Below are positions 1-9,378 of a stretch of 64,000 bases of DNA, in pieces. The notes beneath the pieces are model-generated. The model did not search any database and had not been told where the DNA came from. It saw only the letters and a program-made list of their open reading frames with translations. Every line of letters begins with the position of its first letter. Position 1 is the first letter of the stretch. Both the position numbers and the translations under genes were made by a program. Source of the stretch: Pseudomonas sp. B21-028 (lineage in GTDB: Bacteria; Pseudomonadota; Gammaproteobacteria; Pseudomonadales; Pseudomonadaceae); the NCBI RefSeq assembly GCF_024749045.1, contig NZ_CP087184.1, forward strand, positions 6,076,001 through 6,140,000, written 5' to 3'.

Positions 1-300
1 GGCATCAGCAGCGTCGAATTGCTGCTGCCGCTGGCGATGACCCTGGTGGAAGACGGTCTGCTCGACCTGCCGACCTTGTTGGCGCGCCTGAGTGCCGGCC
101 CGGCCCAGGCGCTGCAACTACCGGCCGGGAAACTGGCGGTGGGTGCGGCAGCGGACCTGGTGCTGTTTGACCCGGCCGCCTCCACAGTGGCCGGGGAAGC
201 CTGGCGCTCCAAGGGCGACAACTGCCCGTTCCTGGGCCACAGCTTGCCGGGCGTGGTGCGCTATACCTTGATGGATGGGCGGGTTACCCACCAGGCCTGA
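1..300 (+). CDS. pyrC': Dihydroorotase-like protein (PyrC'), 3' end only
   Basis: The reading frame is open from the first base, so only the last 99 residues are in the window. They show the end of an amidohydrolase barrel and the closing beta-sandwich strand GKLAVGAAADLVLFDP, typical of dihydroorotase and related cyclic amidohydrolases. In Pseudomonas the gene at this place, next to pyrB and pyrR, encodes a non-catalytic dihydroorotase homologue that holds aspartate transcarbamoylase together in pyrimidine synthesis. The family call rests on the visible C-terminus. The assignment to the non-catalytic PyrC' rests on synteny with the pilT-yggS-proC region, because the metal-ligand part lies outside the window. 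Confidence 0.75.
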   Translation, partial: GISSVELLLPLAMTLVEDGLLDLPTLLARLSAGPAQALQLPAGKLAVGAAADLVLFDPAASTVAGEAWRSKGDNCPFLGHSLPGVVRYTLMDGRVTHQA

Positions 301-314
301 TACTGTGTCGCGCC

Positions 315-409
315 CATCGCGAGCAGGCTCGCTCCCACATTGGATTTTCAGGTACTCACACAATCTGTGCGCGCTGAAGATCCCTGTGGGAGCGAGCCTG
401 CTCGCGATG
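315..409. repeat. Paired REP-like element, family A
   Basis: Two inverted copies of a palindromic unit with core GGGAGCGAGCCTGCTCGCG lie at 315-340 (reverse) and 385-409 (forward). They can pair over a spacer of about 45 bases. The pair sits between the 3' ends of two convergent genes, the usual place for REPIN/BIME units in P. fluorescens-group genomes. Confidence 0.85.
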
Positions 410-423
410 GGAGCAACCCGGCC

Positions 424-852
424 TTACTGAAACGCCCCACGCTTCTGCGCATTCCGAATCGAAACCTGGTCGTTCAGCGTCCAGAAGTCATACAGCACCC
501 CCAGGAAGAACACCCCGCCGGTCAGCAGGTAGATGATCCCGCTGAGCCATTTGCCCTGATACATCCGGTGCACCCCGAACACCCCGAGAAACGTCAACAG
601 GATCCACGCCACGGTGTATTCAATGGGGCCCGGGGTGAAGCGCAGGTCCGCTTCGCGGTCCATGGCAGGGATCAGGAACAAATCGATCAGCCAGCCAATG
701 CCCAGCAGGCCGAAGGTGAAGAACCAGATCGTGCCGGTGACCGGCTTGCCATAGTAGAAACGATGAGCCCCGGTAAAGCCGAAAATCCAGAGCAGATAGC
801 CAATGACTTTGCTGTGAGTGTCGTGGGTGGCGTCCAGCTGATAGCTGTTCAT
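424..852 (-). CDS. TM2 domain-containing membrane protein (two TM2 units)
   Basis: This is a 142-residue membrane protein of unknown function. It has two TM2-type modules, each with the G-x-H-R-x-Y turn between two hydrophobic helices: GAHRFYYGK near residues 29-37 and GVHRMYQGK near residues 95-103. Four membrane spans are expected. The start at 852 has an AAGAGAG Shine-Dalgarno sequence just upstream. It is transcribed away from the NlpC/P60 gene, with which it shares a 249-bp divergent upstream region. TM2 domains occur in both bacteria and eukaryotes and no reaction is known for them, so no function is assigned. Confidence 0.85.
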   Translation of the reverse strand: MNSYQLDATHDTHSKVIGYLLWIFGFTGAHRFYYGKPVTGTIWFFTFGLLGIGWLIDLFLIPAMDREADLRFTPGPIEYTVAWILLTFLGVFGVHRMYQGKWLSGIIYLLTGGVFFLGVLYDFWTLNDQVSIRNAQKRGAFQ

Positions 853-1101
853 GAATGCTCTCTTTTGCCTCGATAGATAAATTTGTTCGGATTTTTTGTG
901 ACTTTTGTATGTCTGGCCGACAAGCGGTTCGGAACCCCTTCAGCGCTGCAAAGCCCTGTAAACCGGGGCCCGTGTCGGACAATCGAGCCAAACTGCCGCA
1001 ATTTCAGGGGGCGGGCGCGGGATTTCGAATCGACAAACGGCCTCGGAATCAGCAAAAAAGCTGTTATAAAGTTGCGCGCTAACCTTTAAGAGCCCTGCCT
1101 A

Positions 1102-1713
1102 ATGCGTCCATTTTTCAAGACATGGCTGACCATTTGCCTATTATTGCCTCTGGCCGCCCACGCCACCAACCGTGAGCAACGTCTTCCCAACGTCAACGGC
1201 TACACCCCGAAATCTCATGTTTCTGCTCCTTCGAGCAAGAACAAGCCAAGCGTCCAGTACACGACCATTGGCAACAGCAAGCTGGTGCCACCCATGGCGA
1301 CCAAAGCGAGCAGCAACGTATTGAGCCGTGCCGTGAATGTGCTGGGTACGCCTTATCGTTGGGGCGGCAGCAGCCCAAGTAAAGGCTTCGATTGCAGCGG
1401 CCTGGTGAAATACGCGTTCAACGACAGCACCTTCGACCTGCCACGCACCTCGAATGCGATGGCAACCGGTCACGGTGAGAAAGTCGAACGCAAGGACCTC
1501 AAGCCCGGCGACCTGATCTTCTTCAAGCTCAAGAGCCGCCGGGTCAACCACGTGGCCATCTACCTGGGCAACGACCGCTTCATCCACGCGCCACGTCGCG
1601 GCAAGTCGGTGACCATCGACACCCTGAACAAACCGTATTGGAACACCCACTACGTGATTGCCAAGCGGATGTTGCCGAAAGAACCGGGCGGGATGCGGAT
1701 CGTCCAGCGCTGA
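1102..1713 (+). CDS. NlpC/P60 family cell-wall hydrolase
   Basis: A secreted 203-residue protein with an N-terminal signal peptide (residues 1-21, cleavage after AHA) and a C-terminal NlpC/P60 domain from about residue 72. The catalytic dyad and third polar residue are visible: Cys98 in GFDCSGLV, His150 in RVNHVAIY and His162 in RFIHAP. The family cleaves D-gamma-glutamyl-meso-diaminopimelate or related peptidoglycan peptide bonds in the periplasm. The 50-residue linker between signal and catalytic domain is low in complexity. It is a single gene bounded by a REP-like pair downstream and a divergent TM2 gene upstream. The exact bond cut cannot be told from sequence. Confidence 0.93.
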   Translation: MRPFFKTWLTICLLLPLAAHATNREQRLPNVNGYTPKSHVSAPSSKNKPSVQYTTIGNSKLVPPMATKASSNVLSRAVNVLGTPYRWGGSSPSKGFDCSGLVKYAFNDSTFDLPRTSNAMATGHGEKVERKDLKPGDLIFFKLKSRRVNHVAIYLGNDRFIHAPRRGKSVTIDTLNKPYWNTHYVIAKRMLPKEPGGMRIVQR

Positions 1714-1726
1714 TCCTAGCCCCCCC

Positions 1727-1856
1727 TGTGGCGAGGGGATTTATCCCCGTTGGGCTGCGAAGCAGCCCCCAACGGTGCAAAGACCTGCATCGGTACTTCC
1801 AGCTAGCCATTTGGGGCTACTTTGTAGCCCAGCGGGGATAAATCCCCTCGCCACAG
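1727..1856. repeat. Paired REP-like element, family B
   Basis: Inverted arms begin with GTGGCGAGGGGATTTATCC at 1727 and close with the complementary sequence ending at 1856, leaving an imperfectly paired centre. It is a different family from the GGGAGCGAG type and recurs at 43203-43336 and 63947-64000. It separates the convergent NlpC/P60 and pilT genes. Confidence 0.8.
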
Positions 1857-1884
1857 ATAAATTCCTTTGCCGCAGGGTTACACC

Positions 1885-2919
1885 TCAGAAACTATCTGGC
1901 GTACGCGCCCGCTCCCGCGCATGCTCCCGGCTGATCAAGCCCTTGGTCACCAAGTCCTTCAAGCACATGTCCAGCGTCTGCATCCCCAGCGAGCCGCCAG
2001 TCTGGATCGCCGAGTACATCTGCGCCACCTTGTCTTCGCGGATCAGGTTACGAATCGCCGATGTGCCCAGCATGATTTCATGAGCGGCGACCCGGCCGCC
2101 GCCGATCTTCTTGATCAGCGTCTGGGAAATCACCGCCTGCAACGATTCCGACAACATCGAGCGCACCATGGATTTCTCGTCCCCCGGGAACACGTCCACC
2201 ACCCGGTCGATGGTCTTGGCCGCCGAGGTGGTGTGCAGGGTGCCGAATACCAGGTGTCCGGTTTCGGCGGCGGTCAGCGCCAGGCGGATGGTCTCCAGGT
2301 CGCGCATCTCCCCCACCAGGATCACGTCCGGGTCCTCCCGCAGGGCCGAACGCAAGGCCGTGGAAAAACCCTGGGTGTCACGGTGCACTTCGCGCTGGTT
2401 GATCAGGCATTTGCGCGGCTCGTGGACAAACTCGATGGGGTCTTCGATGGTGAGAATGTGGTGGTGCTTATGGGTGTTGAGGTAGTCGATCATCGCCGCC
2501 AGGGTGGTGGACTTGCCCGAGCCGGTCGGCCCGGTCACCAGCACCAGCCCGCGAGGGGCCTCGGTCACTTTGCGAAACACCTCGCCCATGCCCAGCTCTT
2601 CCATGGTCAGGACTTTCGACGGAATGGTCCGGAACACCGCCCCCGCGCCGCGATTCTGATTGAACGCATTGACCCGGAACCGTGCAACCCCGGGTACATC
2701 GAAGGAAAAATCGGTTTCCAGAAACTTTTCGTAATCTACCCGCTGCCGGTCGTGCATGATGTCGTAGATCAGTTCATGAACCTGTTTGTGGTCCAGTGCC
2801 GGCAGGTTGATCCGCCGCACATCGCCATCGACCCGGATCATCGGCGGCAGCCCAGCGGACAGGTGCAGATCCGAAGCCCCCTGTTTGGCGCTGAACGCCA
2901 GCAGTTCAGTGATATCCAT
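1885..2919 (-). CDS. pilT: Type IV pilus retraction ATPase PilT
   Basis: A 344-residue hexameric secretion ATPase that powers pilus retraction and twitching at the inner membrane. The start at 2919 gives the usual MDITELL N-terminus and has a GAGGAG ribosome site 6 bases upstream; a longer in-frame reading would add 26 non-conserved residues. The Walker A motif GPTGSGKST is at residues 130-138. The Asp box and Walker B lie around REDPDVILVGEMRD, and the PilT hallmark AIRNLIRE is near the C-terminus. It is divergent from yggS, as in other pseudomonads. No pilU follows; instead the gene ends at a repeat and a convergent NlpC/P60 gene. Confidence 0.97.
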   Translation of the reverse strand: MDITELLAFSAKQGASDLHLSAGLPPMIRVDGDVRRINLPALDHKQVHELIYDIMHDRQRVDYEKFLETDFSFDVPGVARFRVNAFNQNRGAGAVFRTIPSKVLTMEELGMGEVFRKVTEAPRGLVLVTGPTGSGKSTTLAAMIDYLNTHKHHHILTIEDPIEFVHEPRKCLINQREVHRDTQGFSTALRSALREDPDVILVGEMRDLETIRLALTAAETGHLVFGTLHTTSAAKTIDRVVDVFPGDEKSMVRSMLSESLQAVISQTLIKKIGGGRVAAHEIMLGTSAIRNLIREDKVAQMYSAIQTGGSLGMQTLDMCLKDLVTKGLISREHARERARTPDSF

Positions 2920-2974
2920 AGCGCTCCTCAATTCCAGTAGAATGCCGCGAACCTCAGACCGCTGGCGCTTCTTT

Positions 2975-3667
2975 ATGTCCACGATAGCAGACAACATCGC
3001 TCAGGTTAGATCGCGCATCCGCGCTGCGGAGCAAGCCGCCCACCGCGCCGCGGACAGCGTCCAGCTGCTGGCCGTGAGCAAGACCAAGCCCGCCCAGGCC
3101 CTGCGTGAAGCCCATGCCGCCGGCCTGCGGGACTTCGGCGAGAACTACCTGCAGGAAGCACTGGGCAAGCAGGCCGAACTGACCGACCTGCCCTTGATCT
3201 GGCACTTCATCGGCCCCATTCAATCGAACAAGACTCGCGCTATCGCCGAACATTTCGACTGGGTGCATTCCGTGGACCGCTTGAAAATTGCCCAACGCCT
3301 GTCCGAGCAGCGTCCAGAAGGCTTGCCGCCGCTGAACATCTGCATTCAAGTCAACGTCAGTGGCGAAGCCAGCAAATCCGGTTGTGCCCCGGAGGATCTG
3401 CCGGCCCTGGCCGATGCCATCGGCGCGTTGCCACGGCTGACGCTGCGCGGACTGATGGCGATTCCCGAGCCGACCGAAGAGCGTGCCGCCCAGGACGCAG
3501 CCTTCGCCGCCGTCCAACGCTTGCAAGCCAGCCTGGCCCTGCCGCTGGACACGCTGTCCATGGGCATGAGCCATGATCTTGAATCCGCCATTGCCCAGGG
3601 CGCCACCTGGGTCAGGATCGGTACCGCCCTGTTTGGTGCCCGCGACTACAGCGGGAACCAGCCGTAA
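2975..3667 (+). CDS. yggS: YggS family pyridoxal phosphate homeostasis protein
   Basis: A 230-residue fold-type III PLP-binding protein (YggS/PROSC/PLPBP) that buffers pyridoxal phosphate and affects amino-acid and keto-acid pools; it has no known enzymatic turnover. The PLP lysine is Lys36 in AVSKTKP, and the conserved GENYLQE segment follows. The ATG at 2975 was chosen because it gives the family's normal N-terminus; the open frame extends upstream over the pilT promoter. It lies 36 bp before proC in the conserved yggS-proC-yggT order, and all three are likely co-transcribed. Confidence 0.96.
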   Translation: MSTIADNIAQVRSRIRAAEQAAHRAADSVQLLAVSKTKPAQALREAHAAGLRDFGENYLQEALGKQAELTDLPLIWHFIGPIQSNKTRAIAEHFDWVHSVDRLKIAQRLSEQRPEGLPPLNICIQVNVSGEASKSGCAPEDLPALADAIGALPRLTLRGLMAIPEPTEERAAQDAAFAAVQRLQASLALPLDTLSMGMSHDLESAIAQGATWVRIGTALFGARDYSGNQP

Positions 3668-3703
3668 GCCATGCCGACTCAACTCCTCAATCAAGGACCT
3701 GTC

Positions 3704-4522
3704 ATGAGCAACACGCGTATTGCCTTTATCGGCGCCGGCAACATGGCCGCCAGCCTGATCGGTGGCCTGCGGGCCAAGGGCCTGGACGCTGCGCAGATCC
3801 GCGCCAGCGATCCGGGCATCGAGACCCGTACCCGGGTGAGCAACGAGCACGGCATCGAGACCTTTGCCGACAACGCACAAGCCATCGACGGTGCGGACGT
3901 CATCGTGCTGGCGGTCAAGCCGCAAGCGATGAAAACCGTATGCGAAGCCCTTCGCCCAAGCCTCAAGCCTCATCAACTGGTGGTGTCGATTGCCGCTGGC
4001 ATCACTTGCGCCAGCATGAACAAGTGGCTTGGCGAGCAGCCCATCGTGCGCTGCATGCCCAACACTCCGGCGCTGTTGCGCCAGGGCGTCAGCGGCCTGT
4101 TCGCCACCCCACAGGTCAGCGCCGGACAACGCCAGCAGGCTGAAGAGCTGCTGTCGGCCGTCGGCCTGGCGCTGTGGTTGGAGACCGAGCAGCAACTGGA
4201 CGCGGTCACCGCCGTTTCCGGTTCAGGCCCGGCGTACTTCTTCCTGCTGATCGAAGCCATGACCGCCGCCGGCGAAAAACTTGGCCTGCCCCGTGAGATT
4301 GCCGCGAAGCTGACCTTGCAGACCGCCCTCGGCGCAGCCCACATGGCCATCTCCAGCGACGTCGATGCGGCTGAGTTGCGCCGCCGCGTGACCTCGCCGG
4401 CCGGGACCACCGAAGCCGCCATCAAATCGTTCCAGGCCGGGGGTTTCGAAGCCCTGGTGGAAAAAGCACTCGGCGCCGCCGCGCACCGCTCGGCCGAAAT
4501 GGCCGAACAACTGGGCCAATAA
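3704..4522 (+). CDS. proC: Pyrroline-5-carboxylate reductase
   Basis: A 272-residue cytosolic enzyme that reduces 1-pyrroline-5-carboxylate to L-proline with NAD(P)H, the last step of proline synthesis. The Rossmann dinucleotide motif FIGAGNMA is at residues 8-15. The C-terminal dimerisation/substrate region contains SGSGPAYFFLLIEAM and the RRRVTSPAGTT segment typical of P5CR. The start at 3704 is preceded by AAGGA at proper spacing; an upstream ATG at 3671 lacks this. It follows yggS by 36 bp and precedes yggT by 10 bp. Confidence 0.97.
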   Translation: MSNTRIAFIGAGNMAASLIGGLRAKGLDAAQIRASDPGIETRTRVSNEHGIETFADNAQAIDGADVIVLAVKPQAMKTVCEALRPSLKPHQLVVSIAAGITCASMNKWLGEQPIVRCMPNTPALLRQGVSGLFATPQVSAGQRQQAEELLSAVGLALWLETEQQLDAVTAVSGSGPAYFFLLIEAMTAAGEKLGLPREIAAKLTLQTALGAAHMAISSDVDAAELRRRVTSPAGTTEAAIKSFQAGGFEALVEKALGAAAHRSAEMAEQLGQ

Positions 4523-4532
4523 GGAGCCATTC

Positions 4533-5123
4533 ATGATTGGATTGAACACCGCAGCGGTCTACGTGCTGCAAACCATTGGCAGCCTGTACCTGCTGATCGT
4601 GCTGATGCGTTTCGTGCTGCAACTGGTGCGCGCCAACTTCTACAACCCACTGTGCCAGTTCGTCGTCAAGGCCACCCAGCCACTGCTCAAGCCCCTGCGC
4701 CGGATCATCCCGAGCCTGTTCGGTCTGGACATGTCTTCGCTGGTACTGGCGATCCTGGTGCAAATGGCGCTGATGGCCTTGACCCTGCTGCTGACCTACG
4801 GCACCACCGGCAACCCGCTGCAATTGCTGATCTGGTCGATCATTGGCGTGACCGCGCTGTTCCTGAAGATTTTCTTCTTCGCCCTGATCATCAGCGTGAT
4901 CCTGTCCTGGGTCGCCCCGGGCAGCCACAACCCGGGCGCCGAACTGGTGAACCAGATCTGCGAACCGGCCCTGGCCCCATTCCGTCGCATCGTGCCGAAC
5001 CTCGGCGGCCTGGATATCTCGCCGATCCTGGCGTTCATGGTGCTCAAGCTGCTCGACATGCTGGTGATCAACAACCTCGCGGCCATGACCATGATGCCGG
5101 AGATCTTGCGTCTGCTGATCTGA
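4533..5123 (+). CDS. yggT: YggT family integral membrane protein
   Basis: A 196-residue inner-membrane protein with two YGGT repeats: residues about 10-90, with NPLCQFVVKATQPLLKPLRR, and about 105-190, with NPGAELVNQICEPALAPFRR. Each repeat has paired hydrophobic helices. The family (CcmB3/YlmG-like) is linked to envelope assembly and osmotic tolerance, but its biochemical role is not settled. An AAGGAG ribosome site precedes the ATG. It is the last gene of the yggS-proC-yggT group, separated from metX by a repeat pair. Confidence 0.93.
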   Translation: MIGLNTAAVYVLQTIGSLYLLIVLMRFVLQLVRANFYNPLCQFVVKATQPLLKPLRRIIPSLFGLDMSSLVLAILVQMALMALTLLLTYGTTGNPLQLLIWSIIGVTALFLKIFFFALIISVILSWVAPGSHNPGAELVNQICEPALAPFRRIVPNLGGLDISPILAFMVLKLLDMLVINNLAAMTMMPEILRLLI

Positions 5124-5157
5124 CCCGATACCGGCCTGATCAATCAGCACCGATCTC

Positions 5158-5244
5158 TGTGGGAGCAAAGCTTGCTCGCGAAACAGGCACCTCGGTCCCC
5201 AAAAGACCGCATAGTCCCCATCGCGGGCAAGCCTTGCTCCCACA
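5158..5244. repeat. Paired REP-like element, family A variant
   Basis: Inverted arms at 5158-5180 and 5220-5244 share the GGGAGCAAAGCTTGCTCGCG-type core, a sub-variant also seen at 9734-9845. The pair lies between yggT and metX. Just after it, CCGCT/AGCGG at 5286-5301 forms a short hairpin in the metX leader. Confidence 0.8.
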
Positions 5245-5340
5245 GGGTCTACGTTCACCGAAGAATCAGCGCCGTCGGTTGCTTGCCGCTAACCCCAGCG
5301 GTCTTTAGACTTACGCCTCATTTCAACGAGAGCAGGGTCG

Positions 5341-6480
5341 ATGCCAGCTGCCTTTCCCCCCGATTCCGTTGGTCTGGTGACGCCGCAAATGGCGCATTTC
5401 AGCGAGCCCCTGGCCCTGGCCTGCGGTCGTTCGTTGCCAGCCTATGACCTGATCTACGAAACCTACGGCACGCTCAACGCCACGGCGAGCAATGCCGTGC
5501 TGATCTGCCACGCCTTGTCGGGGCATCATCATGCCGCCGGCTATCACAGCGTCGACGAGCGCAAGCCCGGCTGGTGGGACAGCTGCATCGGTCCCGGCAA
5601 GCCGATCGACACCAACCGGTTCTTCGTGGTCAGCCTGAACAACCTCGGCGGCTGTAACGGTTCCACCGGCCCCAGCAGCCTCAACCCGGACACCGGCAAG
5701 CCGTTCGGCGCCGATTTTCCGGTGCTGACCGTGGAAGACTGGGTCCATAGCCAGGCCCGCCTGGCCGACCGTCTCGGCATCGGGCAATGGGCGGCGGTGA
5801 TCGGTGGCAGCCTGGGCGGCATGCAGGCCCTGCAATGGACCATCACCTACCCGGACCGCGTGCGCCATTGCCTGGCGATCGCCTCGGCCCCCAAGCTGTC
5901 GGCACAGAACATCGCCTTCAACGAAGTGGCGCGCCAGGCGATCCTCACCGACCCGGAATTCCACGGCGGTTCGTTCCAGGAACACGGCGTGATTCCCAAG
6001 CGCGGGCTGATGCTGGCGCGGATGGTCGGGCACATCACCTACCTGTCCGACGACTCCATGGGCGAGAAATTCGGCCGTGGCCTCAAGAGCGAGAAGCTCA
6101 ACTACGACTTCCACAGCGTCGAGTTCCAGGTGGAAAGCTACCTGCGTTATCAGGGCGAGGAATTCTCCGGGCGCTTCGACGCCAACACCTACCTGCTGAT
6201 GACCAAAGCCCTGGACTACTTCGATCCGGCGGCGAACTTCGACGATGACCTGGCGAAAACCTTCGCCAATGCCACCGCCAGGTTCTGCGTGATGTCGTTC
6301 ACCACCGACTGGCGCTTCTCCCCGGCGCGCTCGCGGGAGCTGGTGGACGCGCTGATGGCCGCACGCAAGGACGTCTGCTACCTGGAAATCGACGCACCCC
6401 AGGGCCACGACGCCTTTCTGATTCCGATCCCGCGCTACCTGCAGGCGTTCGGTAACTACATGAACCGTATTACGCTGTGA
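5341..6480 (+). CDS. metX: Homoserine O-succinyl/acetyltransferase MetX
   Basis: A 379-residue alpha/beta-hydrolase-fold acyltransferase that activates L-homoserine for methionine synthesis. The catalytic triad is visible: Ser157 in GGSLGGM, Asp323 in TTDWRFSP and His356 in QGHDAFL. The [11 protein letters not shown] oxyanion segment is near residue 58. Pseudomonas MetX enzymes are generally succinyl-CoA dependent despite the MetX name; the sequence alone was not used to settle the acyl donor. It is followed by metW after 7 bp, the standard metXW pair. Confidence 0.95.
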   Translation: MPAAFPPDSVGLVTPQMAHFSEPLALACGRSLPAYDLIYETYGTLNATASNAVLICHALSGHHHAAGYHSVDERKPGWWDSCIGPGKPIDTNRFFVVSLNNLGGCNGSTGPSSLNPDTGKPFGADFPVLTVEDWVHSQARLADRLGIGQWAAVIGGSLGGMQALQWTITYPDRVRHCLAIASAPKLSAQNIAFNEVARQAILTDPEFHGGSFQEHGVIPKRGLMLARMVGHITYLSDDSMGEKFGRGLKSEKLNYDFHSVEFQVESYLRYQGEEFSGRFDANTYLLMTKALDYFDPAANFDDDLAKTFANATARFCVMSFTTDWRFSPARSRELVDALMAARKDVCYLEIDAPQGHDAFLIPIPRYLQAFGNYMNRITL

Positions 6481-6487
6481 GGACGCC

Positions 6488-7108
6488 ATGAGAGCCGATC
6501 TGGACATCATCCAGGAATGGATCCCCGCCGGCAGCCGCGTGCTCGACCTGGGCTGCGGCAACGGCGAACTGCTGACCTGGCTGCGGGACAACAAGCAGGT
6601 CACCGGCTACGGCCTGGAAAACGACCCGGACAACATCGCCGAGTGCGTCGCCAAGGGCATCAACGTCATCGAACAGGACCTGGACAAGGGCCTGGGCAAC
6701 TTCGCCAGCAATAGCTTCGACATCGTGGTCATGACCCAGGCCCTGCAAGCGGTGCATTACCCGGACCGGATCCTCGACGAAATGCTCCGGGTCGGACGCC
6801 AGTGCATCATCACCTTCCCCAACTTCGGGCACTGGCGCTGCCGCTGGTACCTGGCGAGCAAGGGCCGCATGCCGGTATCGGAGTTCCTGCCCTACACCTG
6901 GTACAACACACCGAACATCCACTTCTGCACCTTCGAGGATTTCGAAGCGTTGTGCCGCGAACGCCAGGCCAAGGTCATCGATCGCCTGGCGGTGGATCAG
7001 CAGCACCGCCACGGGTGGGCCAGCAAGCTATGGCCTAATCTATTAGGTGAAATAGGCATCTATCGGGTCAGCAGCCCAGGCCTTGCCGATCATCAGGTCG
7101 CCGTGTAA
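6488..7108 (+). CDS. metW: Methionine biosynthesis protein MetW
   Basis: A 206-residue class I SAM-dependent methyltransferase-fold protein. The SAM motif VLDLGCGNGELL is at residues 20-31, and NFGHWRCRWYL is a MetW hallmark. It is always paired with metX in this group and is reported as needed for full homoserine acyltransferase activity. Its methyltransferase substrate, if any, is not established. The start lies 7 bp after the metX stop, pointing to translational coupling. Confidence 0.95.
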   Translation: MRADLDIIQEWIPAGSRVLDLGCGNGELLTWLRDNKQVTGYGLENDPDNIAECVAKGINVIEQDLDKGLGNFASNSFDIVVMTQALQAVHYPDRILDEMLRVGRQCIITFPNFGHWRCRWYLASKGRMPVSEFLPYTWYNTPNIHFCTFEDFEALCRERQAKVIDRLAVDQQHRHGWASKLWPNLLGEIGIYRVSSPGLADHQVAV

Positions 7109-7136
7109 ACCCCGACCCTATTGCCAGGAGCACAAC

Positions 7137-7571
7137 ATGAAACGTCTCGCGTTGTTCCTCATCACCGCTTGCCTCTGCGCCGGCGTCATGGCCGCCGACG
7201 CCATCAAGGCCGAGCGCAAGGAAGTGTTCGGTGACGTCACCGTGCACTACAACACCTTCAACTCCACCTACCTGACATCGGACATTGCCAAGGCCGCCGA
7301 GCTGGTCCGCAGCAAGAACCAGGGCGTGATCAATGTGTCGGTGATCAAGGATGGCAAGCCATTGATGGCCGAGGTCAGCGGCACGATCAAGGACCTGACC
7401 AGCAAGACGGTCCCCCTGACGTTCCGCCAGATCAGCGAACAAGGCGCGATCTACTACATCGCCCAGTATCCGGTAGAGCAGCAGGAAACCCGCACCTTCG
7501 AGATCAAGGTAAAGATGGGCGACAAGGTCAACACCCTCAACTTCAACCAGGAACTGTTCCCGGCCGAATGA
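7137..7571 (+). CDS. DUF4426 periplasmic protein
   Basis: A 144-residue exported protein of unknown function. It has a clear signal peptide ([20 protein letters not shown]) and a compact beta-rich mature part with [16 protein letters not shown] and the C-terminal LNFNQELFP. The ATG at 7137 was chosen because it starts the signal peptide and follows CAGGAG. The family sits between metW and rdgB throughout Pseudomonas, which suggests co-transcription rather than a shared pathway. Its stop overlaps the rdgB start by 4 bases. Confidence 0.9.
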   Translation: MKRLALFLITACLCAGVMAADAIKAERKEVFGDVTVHYNTFNSTYLTSDIAKAAELVRSKNQGVINVSVIKDGKPLMAEVSGTIKDLTSKTVPLTFRQISEQGAIYYIAQYPVEQQETRTFEIKVKMGDKVNTLNFNQELFPAE

Positions 7572-8164
7572 TGAATTTCACCCAACTCGTACTCGCCAGC
7601 CATAACGCCGGCAAACTCAAGGAACTCCAGGCCATGCTCGGCGGATCGGTGCACTTGCGCTCGATTGGTGAGTTCAGCCAAGTGGAGCCGGAAGAAACCG
7701 GCCTGTCGTTCGTCGAAAACGCCATTCTCAAGGCCCGCAACGCCGCGCGCATCTCCGGCCTGCCGGCGCTGGCGGATGATTCCGGGTTGGCGGTGGATTT
7801 CCTTGGCGGCGCGCCGGGCATCTACTCGGCCCGTTATGCCGACGGCAAGGGTGACGCGGCGAACAACGCCAAGCTGCTCGACGCCCTCAAGGACGTGCCT
7901 GAAGCCGAGCGTGGCGCACAGTTCGTTTGCGTCCTGGCGTTGGTGCGACATGCCGATGATCCGCTGCCAATCCTTTGCGAAGGCCTGTGGCAGGGACGCA
8001 TCCTCACCGAGGCCAGCGGCGAGCACGGTTTCGGCTACGACCCGCTGTTCTGGGTGCCGGAGCGCAACTGTTCCAGCGCCGAGCTGGGTCCGGTGGAAAA
8101 GAACCAACTGAGCCACCGCGCCCGCGCCATGGCCCTGCTGCGTCAACGCCTGGGCCTGCAATGA
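7568..8164 (+). CDS. rdgB: RdgB/HAM1 family XTP/dITP pyrophosphatase
   Basis: A 198-residue cytosolic house-cleaning enzyme that hydrolyses dITP, XTP and related non-canonical purine triphosphates to monophosphates, keeping them out of DNA. The N-terminal substrate loop [11 protein letters not shown] is at residues 8-18. The [21 protein letters not shown] block carries the catalytic Asp and the metal site, and [10 protein letters not shown] closes the domain. Its ATG overlaps the preceding stop and its TGA overlaps the hemW start, so the three genes are translationally coupled. Confidence 0.96.
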   Translation: MMNFTQLVLASHNAGKLKELQAMLGGSVHLRSIGEFSQVEPEETGLSFVENAILKARNAARISGLPALADDSGLAVDFLGGAPGIYSARYADGKGDAANNAKLLDALKDVPEAERGAQFVCVLALVRHADDPLPILCEGLWQGRILTEASGEHGFGYDPLFWVPERNCSSAELGPVEKNQLSHRARAMALLRQRLGLQ

Positions 8165-9360
8165 ACAAAGACTCTCCCGCGCCGCTGATTCATGGCGGCG
8201 CACACACGCCGCGGGCGCCGCTGCCAGTGCTGCCGCCCCTGGCGTTGTACGTCCACATACCGTGGTGCGTACGCAAATGCCCGTATTGCGATTTCAACTC
8301 CCACACCGCCAGCCCGCAGCTGCCGGAAGAAGAGTACGTCGACGCCTTGCTGGCCGACCTCGACCAGGATCTGCACGGGGTCTATGGCCGCAAACTGAGC
8401 TCGATCTTCTTCGGCGGCGGCACCCCCAGCCTGTTCAGCGCCCAGGCCCTGGGCCGGTTGCTCAAGGGTGTCGAGGCGCGGATAGCCTTCGCCGACGACA
8501 TCGAAATCACCCTGGAGGCCAACCCCGGTACCTTCGAGCAAGAGAAATTCGTGGCTTACCGGGCCCTGGGCATCAATCGCCTGTCCATTGGTGTCCAGAG
8601 CTTCCAGCAGGCCAAGCTCGAAGCCCTGGGCCGGATCCATAACGGTGACGAAGCGGTGCGCGCCGCCGGCATGGCACGCCAGGCCGGGTTTGATAACTTC
8701 AATCTGGACCTGATGCACGGCCTGCCCGACCAATCCCTCGACGACGCCTTGAACGACCTGCGCCAGGCCATCGCCCTGAAGCCGACCCATCTCTCCTGGT
8801 ATCAGCTGACACTGGAGCCGAACACGGTGTTCTGGAACCAGCCGCCGACATTGCCGGAAGACGACACGTTGTGGGACATCCAGGAAGCTGGACAAGCACT
8901 GCTGGCCGAGCACGGCTACGCCCAATATGAAGTGTCGGCCTACGCCCAACCGGGTCGAGCGGCACGGCATAACCTCAATTACTGGAGCTTCGGCGACTTC
9001 ATCGGCATCGGCGCTGGCGCCCACGGCAAGCTCAGCCATCCGGACGGGCGCATCGTGCGCACCTGGAAGACCCGCCTGCCCAAGGACTACCTCAACCCGG
9101 CCAAACGCTTCCTGGCCGGCGAGAAAAACCTGGCCAACGAAGAGCTGCCGTTCGAATTCCTGATGAATGCCCTGCGCCTGACCGAAGGGGTGGAAGCGCG
9201 GCTATACCCGGAACGCACCGGCCTGCCCCTGCAAAGCCTGGCCGAAGGTCGCCATGAAGCCGAACAAAGCGGGTTGTTGCAGGTCGAACCGTCACGTCTG
9301 GCGGCCACCGAGCGCGGACAGCTGTTTCTCAATGACTTGCTGCAGAAATTTCTGAGCTGA
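8161..9360 (+). CDS. hemW: Radical SAM protein HemW
   Basis: A 399-residue radical SAM enzyme of the HemW (former HemN-like) family, which binds heme and acts as a heme chaperone for respiratory enzymes. The [4Fe-4S] cluster motif CxxxCxxC is at Cys36, Cys40 and Cys43. [10 protein letters not shown] and the HemW C-terminal domain follow. The ATG at 8161 overlaps the rdgB stop. A longer in-frame reading exists upstream within rdgB but lacks family residues. It lacks the fourth N-terminal cysteine of true oxygen-independent coproporphyrinogen oxidases, which supports HemW over HemN. Confidence 0.95.
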   Translation: MNKDSPAPLIHGGAHTPRAPLPVLPPLALYVHIPWCVRKCPYCDFNSHTASPQLPEEEYVDALLADLDQDLHGVYGRKLSSIFFGGGTPSLFSAQALGRLLKGVEARIAFADDIEITLEANPGTFEQEKFVAYRALGINRLSIGVQSFQQAKLEALGRIHNGDEAVRAAGMARQAGFDNFNLDLMHGLPDQSLDDALNDLRQAIALKPTHLSWYQLTLEPNTVFWNQPPTLPEDDTLWDIQEAGQALLAEHGYAQYEVSAYAQPGRAARHNLNYWSFGDFIGIGAGAHGKLSHPDGRIVRTWKTRLPKDYLNPAKRFLAGEKNLANEELPFEFLMNALRLTEGVEARLYPERTGLPLQSLAEGRHEAEQSGLLQVEPSRLAATERGQLFLNDLLQKFLS

Positions 9361-9378
9361 TCAACACAAGGAAATCGA

